Positions 1 to 11,678 of a DNA stretch of 26,469 nucleotides are shown here, one piece after another. Position numbers and translations under genes: made by a program. The first letter of the stretch is position 1; each line of letters begins with the position of its first letter. The notes beneath the pieces are model-generated. The model saw nothing but the letters and a program-made list of their open reading frames with translations. It was not told the DNA's origin and did not search any database. Source of the stretch: Conoideocrella luteorostrata (Eukaryota; Ascomycota; Sordariomycetes; Hypocreales; Clavicipitaceae); NCBI GenBank assembly GCA_032433595.1, contig JASWJB010000459.1:1-26469 (forward strand), read 5' to 3'.

Positions 1-1255
<1,255 letters not shown>

Positions 1256-2631
1256 ACGACAGACGAATATGTTTTACGAAAACTGTTGCGGAATGTACAG
1301 CGGTTGCTTGATGTTCAATCCAGTGCTTTATATATACGCGCCAAGATCACCACGTCGACTGCCGGTCCGCCGTATACAATCACGATACACACCGCAGCCC
1401 AGCCATCACCTCATGAATACCCGTTTACACGACAGGCGACCCTACAAGTCACAAGCTACGCTTCTAATCACCGCGTCACAAGACGTCCTCACGGCCTGAT
1501 TATCTTCTGTAATGCATCACCACTTCACGTATCATTAATACTGTCTACTTGTTCTAATTCTTGTTTACGTACGTTTGCGCTCTTGATGTGTCTTTTGGTT
1601 TGATTTCTTTGCTTCTTTCTTCTTTCTGTACCAATACCCGGGCAGTGGAGGGACTTTGTGGTATACATGAGCAAGCGGGAGGCGTGGCGCGTTGATGATA
1701 CCTAATGGGAAAGCTGGGGCGAGAGGAAGGGGGCGATAGAATAGTAATATGATGTGTAAGATGGATGCCTGAACTGTGTGTCCATGATTTGCAACTGAAC
1801 ATGATTATGATGATTGGCGTGGGTATCCTGATGTGATTCTGGGGAAAAGAGACGATGGTCTTATACTTGCACGAATCAATGAATTATTGGTTAATGTTCT
1901 CCGGCAGCTTATAGCTGGGATCTAATTATGTGTGTTATCTTATATTGATATGAGTCCATGAGGGACGAAAACACGAAAAAAAACTTAAAAAAATTTGCAC
2001 GGATAATACCTATATTTGCGAGGTTAGAGTACGGAGTGCTCCAGTATGTAGTACTAATCTGCAGCTTCACCTCATCCATCTGTATTGACATACAGTGGTA
2101 GACATAAAGTATTTGCATGCATCCAGATATCTTCTACGCTAACAGGCAGGTAAGAACTCCAATGCCACATACTGTATGTTGGCTCATGCCTCATTCGCAC
2201 GAATATGATACACCAGATACTCCAGAAACTCCAACATCCAGCATCATATTCTTCCCGAGTCATTCCGAGTCTGCGCCAATCTAGCTTCCATACACGGCGC
2301 CATACACGGCGTCATACACGCTATCTATCAATCAACAAATGGAAATTTATGCACGCAACGCTAACCATACGCAATACCCAGCATGCCAGGCTAAACCATC
2401 CAAACGCCCGAGGTGCATTGCTACCATCGACAAGGGCATTGCCACCCAAGCCAGCACAATAATGTACCGCGCCTTTATTTACCCAATCATGAATTATCCC
2501 TGGACGTACAAAACACCAAAAAAAAAAAAAACACTTGTCACATCATTACGCCAACCGTACCCCAGACGGTGCTCGCATCACAGGGACGGACGGACGAACG
2601 TGCACAAACGACGTTCCCAGCCCGCGGATCT
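1256..2631. other. Spacer between the convergent ARF6-type and CDK8 genes
   Basis: About 1.4 kb between two tail-to-tail genes. It should hold both 3' UTRs, and no coding region was recognised. Visible items are a T-rich stretch near 1585-1630, a 12-nt tandem repeat at 2289-2320 and an A14 run at 2518-2531. The A-run reads as poly-T in the ssn3 3' flank. Confidence 0.6.
2289..2320. repeat. 12-nt tandem repeat, about 2.7 copies
   Basis: Two full units, CATACACGGCGC (2289-2300) and CATACACGGCGT (2301-2312), are followed by a partial unit CATACACG (2313-2320). The repeat lies in a non-coding spacer and no function is evident. Confidence 0.8.
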
Positions 2632-4068
2632 CTATTCCTTCACGCGCTTGGACGGTCGTAAGAGCGTATCGTCGGGTAGACCACTGCGCTTCGTGCCCGG
2701 CAGACTGCTGGTGCGTATGTCGTTGTCGTCCTGGCTGACTCTCCGATGGGGGTAATCCACTTTAAGGCCTTCAAAGGCGTTGGTGTTGACCCTGTCGCCC
2801 GTGGTAAAAAATGTAGACTGGAGGGCTTGGGCCGCAGTAAGGCGCTTCTGGGGGTCGTATTCGAGCAATCCCGCCAGGAGTTTGTATCCCTCCGTGCCGA
2901 GAGACGTTGCCGAAGGGCCTGGCCCGTTGGGCGAGGCATTAGAAATGGTCGAGTTGTACCATTTCTCCAGGTTGGAGGTGGTGCTGCTGCCGGCTGATGA
3001 GGAAGAGTGGTGGTGGGAGGAGTGGTGGGATTGGTGAGACGAGTAATGCTGGCCGTGTGGCTGCTGAGCATGTGGTGGCGCTTGCAAAGTGTTGAGCTGG
3101 CTGAACTCGGGCATGGTGGAAAGCAGAGGCCATTTGCTCCGCGTGGGGAGGCCCATGATGTCGACAATCTTCTGCATTTGGTTTCTTTGGAAAGGAACCG
3201 TCTTCTTACTGTCCATCTTGGCCTCCTCACCCTTGAAAATGGGCCGCAGGGAGAGCAGCTCTGCAAAGATGCAGCCGACGGCCCAGAGATCGATGGCCGG
3301 CGTGTAGTGGTAGGATCCCAGAATCAACTCGGGTGCGCGGTACCAAATGGTGACGACGACCTTGTCACCGCTAAAGAGCGAGTGCAGCGGCTTGTCAAAG
3401 CGTCTCGCCAGACCGAGATCGCCAATCTTGACCTCTCCGCCAGACGTAACCATGATGTTAGCTGGTTTTAAATCACGATGCAGGACCCAGTTGGTGTGTA
3501 AGTACTGGCATCCATTGAGAAGCTGAAACATGATGCTCTTGATGGTGGCAGGCGGGATGGGGTGACGGGGCTGTTGCGTGTGATGGTGAATAATTTGCAG
3601 CAAATCGTGCTCGGCGTACTCAAAGACCATGAAGATGCATTTGTCTTCCAGGATCGTCTCGACGAGGCGAATCACATTGTTGTGCCGGAGTTCGCTGCAG
3701 AGGCTCATTTCCCGGATGGCACTCTGCGAGATGCCCGTGTAGCTGATCTGCTCGCCCTCCTTATCCGGCTTGAACTTCTTGATGGCGACTTCCTGCCCAG
3801 CAGCGGCATTGCTGGACCCCGCCGACGCAGCATTGGTCCGGACGGCTACGACATTGACACGGCTGACTGCCTTGTACACGCGGCCGTAGGTGCCGCTGCT
3901 GATGAAGCCGACAATCCTATACCGGTCCATGACCCGGTTCCGGGGCACAAAGGCACCGGGCCGGTCGTGAGTATCTGCATAGCGACGGTGAGTTGGTGAG
4001 CCAAATTGAAGTGATGACGAGGACGAGGAGTGGTGGTACTGGGCTCCTGTACGCAGACGCAGAGGCAT
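2632..4068 (-). CDS. ssn3: Cyclin-dependent kinase 8 / Ssn3 (Srb10), Mediator kinase module
   Basis: Serine/threonine kinase that with cyclin C, Med12 and Med13 forms the dissociable kinase module of Mediator and phosphorylates RNA polymerase II CTD and transcription factors in the nucleus. It is a single exon of 478 aa. Visible features are the glycine loop ISSGTYGRV (56-64), VAIKK (catalytic Lys97), the CDK8-type C-helix SQSAIRE (114-120), HRDLKPAN (197-204), DLG (217-219) and APE (245-247). The activation loop FSGDKVVVT has Asp235 where cell-cycle CDKs carry the phosphorylated Thr, a CDK8 hallmark. A 33-residue Asn/Ala/Ser-rich insert sits between the glycine loop and VAIK. A His/Ser-rich low-complexity insert (about 333-363) lies in the C-lobe. 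The tail is basic (KRSGLP, RPSKRVKE) and could be a nuclear signal. The ATG at 4068 is the first in frame and gives an N-terminal extension with a poly-Ser run, usual in fungal Ssn3. Confidence 0.95.
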   Translation of the reverse strand: MPLRLRTGAQYHHSSSSSSLQFGSPTHRRYADTHDRPGAFVPRNRVMDRYRIVGFISSGTYGRVYKAVSRVNVVAVRTNAASAGSSNAAAGQEVAIKKFKPDKEGEQISYTGISQSAIREMSLCSELRHNNVIRLVETILEDKCIFMVFEYAEHDLLQIIHHHTQQPRHPIPPATIKSIMFQLLNGCQYLHTNWVLHRDLKPANIMVTSGGEVKIGDLGLARRFDKPLHSLFSGDKVVVTIWYRAPELILGSYHYTPAIDLWAVGCIFAELLSLRPIFKGEEAKMDSKKTVPFQRNQMQKIVDIMGLPTRSKWPLLSTMPEFSQLNTLQAPPHAQQPHGQHYSSHQSHHSSHHHSSSSAGSSTTSNLEKWYNSTISNASPNGPGPSATSLGTEGYKLLAGLLEYDPQKRLTAAQALQSTFFTTGDRVNTNAFEGLKVDYPHRRVSQDDNDIRTSSLPGTKRSGLPDDTLLRPSKRVKE

Positions 4069-6117
4069 AGTGTGAGGTTCAATGGACTATCGGAGACAGG
4101 GCGGGCGACATGAACGCCGGTGAGTCCGAAGAAACGTTGAGGCAAGTGTGGGAACGGTACGGTCTACGGTGAAGCTGCAGGTGAAGAAGGAACACGTTTT
4201 TCCGGTCACCGGTCTCCTTTCGACAATCACCGACTCTCATGTCAGAGCATGGGATGAATGGTGCTCGAGAAGAAAAATGAAGGGGAAAAAGCAAAAAGGG
4301 AGAACGGGAAAAGTGCCGCAGATGCAGCCAAAGACAGCCAATGAAGGTGCATTGGCATCAATCTGGGTATCAAACGGGCTCATCGGATGCAAGGACGGGC
4401 ACACGGACGGCGGATGTCAAGGCCGACAGCCCTCGGAACAGACGTCGTGTGAAATCTGTCTGAATCGGGCAAAATGCCATGCGGCCCAGGGAACCAAAGA
4501 TCCCAGTCCAAGAAACAGTCGACTACTGCCCGCCCGAAGCGCTAAGGCGAAAATTGCCCCAGACCTGCCGAACGGTCCAAAGCGGCTCTCTACCTCGCCT
4601 TTCTGAATCATCGCCTCGAAAATGAAATTGCGCCACAAAACGGGAGACGCCGGAGGTGGCAAGCAAGACCGGGCATCCATCCCCGGGATCCTGTGCCAGC
4701 AAATGAAGGACCGGGGAGGAATGGGGAGTCTCCAGAAATGGACGTACATGGAAGTCAAAGAATTGTACTCCGAACTCCGTAGCAGGATGCATAACATAAG
4801 ATGACCGAAACAGTGACCAGCAAAAGGAGAGTCATACACTTACTTGTACCCGCAGCGAATGCATCCTGTACGCTTCGCTTAAGCGACTGCCCTCTGCTAA
4901 TTGCGTTGGAGCTTGGCCCCGAAGGGGGATTCGTCAGGCTCATCGACGGCGTGCTCCTTTGTCTCAGGAGCGGCCGTGGACAAAGGGACCAACCAATCTT
5001 ACTAATTGCCGAATCTCGTCGCTTCGTACTGCCAGACGCAGCTATCCGCAGATGTTCTGATGTGCCCCGGGGGCTCCAGTTCAAGGAGCAAACGCGCCGA
5101 GAATAGTAGCAGCGGTCAGTCAGAGACAAAAGATCGTCACGATTGCTGTGCCGCGACACAGGCACCGCGGATCTTCTGCCTGTATGCCAGTTGGCTGGTT
5201 TGCCTCGATGCCAGCGAATTTCCGCGCAACGCGCTGACTCGTAGGAGTCGCTTCTGACCGGCCTGACAAATGGCTTTCCTCAGAGAAGCTCATTCGACGC
5301 TAGGCACAGTCATCTATATCAGCCGATTCGCATAACTCAGAGGACAAAAAGCCTATCGAAATGAATTGCTCACTCGCTCTAATTAGTTCTCGCAAGCCCA
5401 CAAGTCGGTGGAGAGCCCAGCATGGATCCTGTGTAGGAATAAACCGCCGAGGACGCTTTGATAGAACGGGGCGCTACTACAGGCAGACGGACGGGCAGCC
5501 GCGAGTCGGGCCCCGAGGGTGGAACACGATGCGCGCTGTGTCAAAGTTGCTTGTGGATGGTTGGCGTGGCAAATATGCTGCTGTGCGAACAGCAAGTTTC
5601 TGAACGGCGCTTCGTTTCAGACACAAGATGGTTTGCGACAGAGAGGATGTAGGAAGTTTCAGTGTGACCATGCCGCCGCTTGTTTGGGTTGTTGATGTCT
5701 CCGTGGATTGCCTAGAGAATGACTAAGCCGCCAAAACCAAAATGTTGCACACCAAAGCCAGACAACACACTTGGTGGCTGTGGCATGCATCTATTACATC
5801 ACGGCGCTCTAATTCTAATTTCGGAGTGCATGGCTGGTCATTGATTACGCACTTCATGTGCACATATACAAGCGAGGAAAGAACTTTTTGTTATCAGTTC
5901 AAAAGTCTAATTGACTATCAAGCGGTGTGCCCAAGAGCGTTCGCTAGCCACATTCACCAAGCTGATTCTCCCCCCTTCCCGGTTGCACTGCTTCAAACCA
6001 GTAGTTGAATTTTTTTGTTGCGCGGCACAAAGAGCTTGACCACCAGCGTCGCCTTCGTAGCGACGACCCATACGCTATTTCGTCTCAATAATGGCATCAT
6101 GGCCTTCCCTGCCGCCT
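4069..6117. other. Two-kilobase spacer upstream of ssn3 and downstream of arp2
   Basis: No gene could be supported on either strand; the open frames are short, have no recognisable domain, and several lack an ATG start. On the minus strand there is a good donor GTAAGT (4843-4838) and a pyrimidine-rich acceptor ending CACCTGCAG (AG at 4176-4175). These could bound a 5'-leader intron of ssn3, which is speculative. The arp2 3' UTR must lie in the right end. Confidence 0.5.
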
Positions 6118-7491
6118 CTATCGAGGACCCAGCTTCTCTAGCACGCGCGGCCCTTGCTCATCCCACTCCGCCTTGGTCACCCACATGCTCTCTTTGTCTG
6201 CCATGATGTTTGCCAGAACCGCGCCACCAAGGAACACCATGTGTCGTCTCCTTGGCGGATCCTCTATCCGTACCTTGAATTTGCTCAGTCTCTCAGGGTT
6301 GCCCTGCAGCGCTCTTGTAAGCCACAGTTGCTTCAACTCCTTCTCCAGTCGCGACGGCAGACCGGGATACATGCTGCTGCCTCCTGACAGAACAATGGCC
6401 TTAAACAACGACGAGCGGATGTCTACATCGGCGGATTGGATCGTATTGAACAGGAATTCGCCCAGGCCCGGAGATTCGCTATCAACAAGGTGAGGCTGGA
6501 AAAGGCATTCGGGAGCTTCGAACCGCTCACTGCCCACTCGAATTACACGGCCATCGGGCAGGGTATAGTTCTCCACAAGAACCGTGGTATCCTCGCTCAG
6601 TCGCTTGTCAAGCTCCAGGTCGTACGAGACATAACACAACTTCTCCTTAATCTGGCGCACAGTTTCAAAATCGGCCGTTCTGTTGAGCGCGTAACCACGG
6701 CGGAGCAGCAGCTTGATGAGGTTGCGCGTCACATCGCGACCGGCCACATCTAATCTTTTGGTTAGATGATTCAGCACTACCGACTCGTACACGGGTACAA
6801 TGTGCGTGACGCCGTCTCCAGAGTCAACCACAACTCCAGAACTTAGCCCTGTGAGCGGAATTCAACAAGTCAGTTACCATCCCAACCATGTGTCCCACGA
6901 ATGAGTACATATCCGCCGTTATTGGGCTCATATGCGACTTACCCTGTGCATACAAAGCCAAGACGGCCTGGATTGCCACATAGACCCCTCCAAATCCGTA
7001 TCGGTCAAACATAACCTCACACATCTCTTCCCTATTCTTCAGCGGGTTCATGGGCGGCTCCGTTAACAAAATCTTTTGCCCTTTCGTATCTACCTTGAGC
7101 TTTTCGTAAAATGTATAATCCCATAGGTGCTGCATATCGTCCCATCTCTTGACGATTCCGTTCTCCATTGGGTAGCTTATTTGGAGCATAGTACGGGCGG
7201 CAGCAGCTTCGTCGCCGCACATGATGTCCTTGATGACAACATCGTTGTCGGTTCGCTCTTCGGACCGAAGGATAGGTCGGCCAACGATAGATGGGAACTG
7301 GTGTTCGGGGAAGTTTTGCGCGGCGTAACCGACCTTGAGGAAGCCGGTGCCGCCGTCGAGAACTGGTGCGGAGTAAGAGCATTAGCGATGTAGCAGCGGC
7401 AGACGACTCTTTCGTGGCAAAAGCGACATTTGATAGCAATAATTAGCTAGCAGTGGATAATCAACATACCAATCGGTGGTGTGTTGGCCAT
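6118..7491 (-). CDS. arp2: Actin-related protein 2, Arp2/3 complex subunit (3 exons)
   Basis: One of the two actin-like subunits of the Arp2/3 complex, which nucleates branched actin filaments at cortical patches during endocytosis. Exons on the minus strand are 7491-7470 (22 nt), 7362-6943 and 6848-6118, together 390 aa, the normal Arp2 length. The first exon codes only MANTPPI plus one base; the codon completed across intron 1 gives [15 protein letters not shown], the first phosphate loop. The second phosphate loop [11 protein letters not shown] begins just after intron 2. [20 protein letters not shown] is the third nucleotide-binding segment and is strongly Arp2-like, as is [16 protein letters not shown]. 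Intron 1 (7469-7363, 107 nt) has donor GTATGT and acceptor CACCAG. Intron 2 (6942-6849, 94 nt) has donor GTAAGT and acceptor CTCACAG. The neighbouring racemase gene is transcribed divergently, 440 bp away. Confidence 0.95.
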
Positions 7492-7931
7492 CTTTGCGAT
7501 AGCTCAACAGGAGGATGGGTGCTGACGAAGCGTAGGAAGTTGAATGTTGTGGCAGCGTCAAGAAGCTTAAGGCGTCGACGGTCGAGTACCTGGGCGAGGA
7601 ACGTCGTCAGCGACAAAGGATGGTGGGGTTGGGTCAACCTGCCAACTGGTCGACTGCCTAGGCGGGTGTTCAAGTCAGTTGTCGTCAGAGGTGGCTCAGC
7701 ACTAACTAACTACGCCGGAGGCTCGGCGGGGTGGATCACGTGATACCACGATATGCCTGAATGAATTCAGCCTATTTCCCCCCCGACAACTCAATAAGTC
7801 GCAGAATGGGGCTATCAATAGACTAACTAGTACTGAAATTCGGGCTTGCCAATCCAGTAACTCTCAGCTGAATTACATCAAGAATCTCAATTGCAGTCTT
7901 GATGGCAGAAACCACCTCAAATCCACGAAAT
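7492..7931. promoter_or_regulatory. Divergent promoter region between arp2 and the Dcg1-like racemase gene
   Basis: The 440 bp between two divergent start codons hold no coding region that I can support. The region contains a 10-bp CACGTG-type palindrome, listed separately. Its role as a shared promoter is inferred from gene orientation. Confidence 0.6.
7735..7744. promoter_or_regulatory. E-box palindrome ATCACGTGAT
   Basis: A perfect 10-bp palindrome with a CACGTG core lies between two divergent genes. CACGTG is bound by fungal bHLH factors such as Cbf1-like and SREBP-like proteins. That it works here is inference; a random occurrence of the core is quite possible in 26 kb. Confidence 0.35.
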
Positions 7932-8728
7932 ATGCGCATACTGCTGCTCAACCCAAATTCATCCGCGGCGATGACCGCCGGCATGCTTCTCGCAGCCAAG
8001 TCCACACCTATATCAAATGTATGACATACGTAGAACCTGGTGTGAGAGAAACAACAGCGTACTGACTCTCTCTCGAGTCCGTTGAAATACACCACATAAC
8101 AGCTACTTCCGCACCCGCAAGCATCGATGACGATCAAGACATCCAAGACAGCTCCAAAGACATCCTGAGCATCTTGGAAAGCAAGCCCGAGCTTTTCAGC
8201 AACTGGGATGCCATCTTAGTTGCTTGTTTTAGTGTGCATCCCCTCGTACCTAAGCTTTCGAGCCGTCTCAGTATCCCCGTAACCGGCATCTTCGAAGCAA
8301 GCACCCTCACAGCCATGTCTCTACTTGGACCATTGGAGAAATGGGGCGTAGTAACTACAGGCAAGTTCTGGGAGGATCATCTCACCAACGGAGTCTACGG
8401 ATTTCTGGGGGTAGAAAACAACAGCAAAAACACGAGATTCGCCGGCGTTTTCTCATCGCGATTAACTGCAGGAGATTTTCATACTGTGTCACCCACAGAG
8501 GTCAAAGAGAAGCTAAGCCTGGCTACTCGTCAACTTCTAGCATCCGGAAATGTCACCTGTGTTGTCATGGGCTGTGGCGGCATGGCTGGGCTGGAGGACA
8601 TCATTCGTTCTACAGCTGTGGAGGTGTATGGCGAGTCACGGGCGAAGGGATTGTACATCATAGACGGCGTGAAGGCGGGTATCATGCAACTGCATCAAAG
8701 CATAAACAGTGTGCGGATATTTAGATAA
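7932..8728 (+). CDS. Dcg1-like Asp/Glu/hydantoin racemase family protein (2 exons)
   Basis: Member of the Asp/Glu/hydantoin racemase superfamily, cofactor-independent enzymes that use two cysteines to invert a stereocentre. The yeast homologue DCG1 sits in the allantoin-degradation gene cluster, but its substrate is unproven. Exons 7932-8018 and 8078-8728 give 245 aa, matching yeast Dcg1 (about 244). Exon 1 codes MRILLLNPNSSAAMTAGMLL, the family's N-terminal NPNS..MT signature. The 59-nt intron has donor GTATGA, branch CTGAC (8062-8066) and acceptor CTCGAG at 8077. The catalytic cysteines are predicted as Cys79 in VACFSVHPL and Cys195 in MGCGGMAG. Without exon 1 the second frame has no ATG near its beginning, so the gene is easily truncated in automatic calls. 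It converges on the sugar-porter gene, 71 bp away. Confidence 0.9.
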
Positions 8729-8799
8729 ACGCTAGACTGGAATAACATGCAGAAGAGTCCCAAATGTCAACAAAACGCTGATACGACTTGAAACAAATA

Positions 8800-10482
8800 T
8801 CAATCCAAACGACGTGTTCGACCCCAGACTTCGTCAACATCCCGCTTGCCCTTCGTCTCCGGTACATTCGCACTAACAAAGACTGCACCTAAAGCCGCCA
8901 ATACACTAAACAAGAAGTACACCCATCCAGCCTTACCGAGGGCCTTGTTCAAGGCTGTGTTAATGATAGGGAAGAATTGAGCGACGACAAATGTTGCCAC
9001 GTAGTTGGCCGCCAAGCACCAACTCTGGGTTGCTCCAACAGCTTCTTGGCTTACTAACTCTGAGGCCATGATGAACGGTACTGGTCCCAGGCCAACTGCA
9101 AAGAAAGCCACAAAGAAAAGGACTGCGATTGCTGAAAGCACCTTGACCCCGAAAAGAATGGAGAACGCCAATGCAAGAGAGCTTGAGCCCTGTCCAAGGA
9201 TAGAGATGAGTAAACAAGTCTTGCGACCAAGGCGGTCAGGTAAAGGAGCGCATGCAATCGTCATGACGAGATTCACTGCTGAGATAATAATGGTAAGCAG
9301 CGCGGAGGAAATCGGGAGCAGATCGGCGAGAAGCGACACCGAGTACATGATGATCGAGTTGATTCCGCAGAACTGCTGAGTGACCATAATTCCCACCACG
9401 GCAATTATTGCAGGTCTGGTGTTAAGATCCGTGAGGACCTCCACAAAGCCCATGTGGCGAGTCGTGCTGAAACTAGAAAATGAGGGCGGTATAGCTCCAT
9501 CAGGTCGGGTTAGAAGAACCTCCTCTTCAGGCTCCCTGGCTAACGTAGCTCCGTCATCGCCCCAGTGTAATGTCTCCTCTTGAATGTCAAAGCCAGTGCC
9601 TCTGATGCGCTGCAGGATCCTCTTAGCCTTAGCAGGGTCTCCGTGAGCAGCAAGCCAGGCGGGACTTTCGGGAACTACAAAGAAGCCAACACCTTGTACA
9701 AAAGAAATACAAGCGCCTATGCTGAAAATAAATCGCCAGGCCTTACCGTAGCTCAGAAAATACCCCAAGGTCTGGGTGACAATGATACCGATATTAATAG
9801 ATATTTGTGTCATGGCACCAAAGAGACCTCGCTCGGCTGGCGGAGCGATCTCGCTGATGTACAGAGGTACGATAACGGTTGAAGCGCCGGCTCCTAGTCC
9901 CGAGAAGAGTCGTCCAAAGCACATAGCGACCACGCTGCTGGAAATAGACTCCGTCGCAGAGCCGATTGCGTACATGAGAGAAGTGAACATCATGGCAAAC
10001 AAGCGACCCTTTTTGGATGCCAGTGGCCCAGCTACAAGAGCACCAATCAAGCCCCCAACCGTAAACATGGACGAAATGGTAGCAAAAGCGGCCTCGCTCA
10101 TGGGAATGCACTCTTGAAGGAACCCCGACTTGCCGTCATGGTTCTTATCCGACGTGCGAATGGCTTCATTAATCCAGCTAACGACGCGGACAGCAGTCGA
10201 GATAGACTTTTTATGGCACGTGATTACATCTTGGGGTGCATTTAACTCGGCCTACACTCTTGTCAGCAGTCGGATAATCTATGCAGATGTGCTGTTTGGT
10301 CAAAGCCTGTAGAGCATTGCCGTGACAGATGGAAGCGGCTGAACTTGCCGCGGGGCCAGCGGCTGCAGTAAACTTACAAGGTGGTAGCCGAATTGAAGGG
10401 GGCCCAAAGTCGTAAAGCAAAGAAGGATAATCAAATATGGCGTGATGCCGTGCAGGATCTGCCCGATGCTGCGTCCGGGCAT
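8800..10482 (-). CDS. MFS sugar-porter family transporter (2 exons)
   Basis: Twelve-helix membrane transporter of the major facilitator superfamily, sugar porter family. Exons 10482-10378 and 10251-8800 give 518 aa. Exon 1 encodes the start and first helix, ending GPLQFGYHL; exon 2 continues AELNAPQDVITC, the usual loop after helix 1 in this family. The intron (126 nt) has donor GTAAGT, branch CTGAC and acceptor TGTAG. Signatures are GRLFSGLGAG (148-157) with PLYISEIAPPAERG (164-177), PESPAWL, QQFCGINS in helix 7, PDRLGRK between helices 8 and 9, and a C-terminal VPETKGK. Its overall character resembles the Vps73-like fungal branch rather than classical hexose transporters, so the substrate is unknown. 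The downstream ATG at 10101 would omit helix 1 and is not a credible start. Confidence 0.9.
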
Positions 10483-10985
10483 TGTGAGTGCGTTCCGATA
10501 TGCTGATGATGAGAGTGGAACGTTGGGATGAGGCTGAGTGCATCAGTTCAATGTTGTCCAGCTGACAGTGGCAACGAAACTCCGTGTTCGTAGGGGAAGT
10601 GTTGCCTGTCTCAGCTGTAAGGCCGCCCCTGAGCCCCTGCCATATCTGTTGACAAGCCACAACTTTGGCTGTTGATTGCGCCTGCCCGCCCTAGAAGTCG
10701 GATGTCGCCTACCCGGTAGCTTGGCACGAAATGAGCTTTTCTCGTATTACGGCTACGATTAAGTTGAGTTTACATATTTGAAATTCCAATTTAAAAAAGA
10801 CATCATGTGGTTATGACGTGCAAAGAACCTCCTGGTTCTTCCATATCATATCGTCGTCCGGAGTACTTTGAACAGCGTAGCATTGTGGATACGTCTTGAA
10901 CCATGGAGTCATCAGGAATGTCCTTTGTAACTGCAGAGCATGAAAATTCTATGATGACGCACTCGACACTATTCCATGCCATCGG
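10483..10985. other. Spacer: sugar-porter promoter and GST 3' flank
   Basis: About 500 bp upstream of the minus-strand sugar porter and downstream of the minus-strand GST gene. No coding sequence or RNA gene was recognised. The part from 10740 to 10830 is AT-rich. Confidence 0.6.
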
Positions 10986-11678
10986 CTATTTACACAGATC
11001 CTCCAAGACTTTACGGCCTCGAACGCAGTCTTCCTCATGAAATGGTTCTCTCTCCGTCTCCCGAATACCCTCCACAATCCATGCCTGAACGGCGGGGTGT
11101 TCATACAGCCGACGAATGTATTCCTGCGCAGGACCCTCTAGTTCGATGCCATATGTCTTGCATCTCGACGCAATGGGCGCATAGAAAGCATCGGCTACTG
11201 TGAAGGTACCGCCTGCGAGGTAGGGCCCCCCAAATCGTTCGATACCCTCCTTGAACAGTGCAGCAAACCGGGCCAAATCTTTCTTCAAAGCGTCGCTGGG
11301 CTCACCAAGCTCAATTCGCAAAGCCACATTCATGGAGCACTCATCTCGAATGGCGGCAAAACTGGAATGCATCTCTGAAGCGGCGGATCGCGCGAACGCT
11401 CTAGCTACGGGGTCTCTAGGCCAAGCAGCAGGATACTTTTCGGCAATGTATTCGCATATAGCGAGGGAGTCCCAAATGCCAACGTCCTTTTGCTCCGAAT
11501 CGTACAAGCAGGGGACTTTTCCGGTAGGCGAGAACTTGAGAAAGTCGGGTTGGCGTTGACCGGGCTTGAAGAGCTGCAGCTTCTCCTCGAATGGGATATC
11601 GAGAGCCTTGAGGAGGACCCATGGTCTCATTGACCAGGAGGAGTACCGCTTGTTTCCGATGTACAGAGAGAGAGTCAT
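10986..11678 (-). CDS. Glutathione S-transferase family protein (single exon)
   Basis: Cytosolic-type GST of 230 aa, expected to conjugate glutathione to electrophiles or reduce peroxides or disulfides. The thioredoxin-like N-terminal domain carries YIGNKRYSSWSMRPW, with Ser13/Ser14 in the usual catalytic region. Further motifs are GKVPCLYD (cis-Pro56) and WDSLAICEYIAEKYP, whose Asp70-Ser71 would bind the glutathione gamma-glutamyl group. The all-helical C-terminal domain contains GPYLAGGTFTVADAFYAPI, the N-capping box region. The SSWSMRPW form is typical of a group widespread in proteobacteria and also present in fungi; the class is not one of the classical fungal Ure2-like or GTT types. No intron is present. 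It shares a divergent 595-bp intergenic region with an alpha/beta hydrolase. The substrate is unknown. Confidence 0.92.
   Translation of the reverse strand: MTLSLYIGNKRYSSWSMRPWVLLKALDIPFEEKLQLFKPGQRQPDFLKFSPTGKVPCLYDSEQKDVGIWDSLAICEYIAEKYPAAWPRDPVARAFARSAASEMHSSFAAIRDECSMNVALRIELGEPSDALKKDLARFAALFKEGIERFGGPYLAGGTFTVADAFYAPIASRCKTYGIELEGPAQEYIRRLYEHPAVQAWIVEGIRETEREPFHEEDCVRGRKVLEDLCK

Noticed and set aside
3007..3999. Long plus-strand open frames (145-154 codons) opposite the CDK8 gene
   Set aside because: They are antisense shadows of a strongly conserved kinase; their translations show no domain and follow the codon structure of ssn3.
4417..4839. Minus-strand open frame of 140 codons with hydrophobic stretches
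   Set aside because: It has no recognisable domain, a poor start context, and could not be joined in phase to the nearby donor at 4843; kept only as a possible leader region.
8800..10101. Shorter sugar-porter model starting at the ATG at 10101
   Set aside because: It omits the first transmembrane helix; an upstream exon with a clean GTAAGT/TAG intron restores a full-length transporter.
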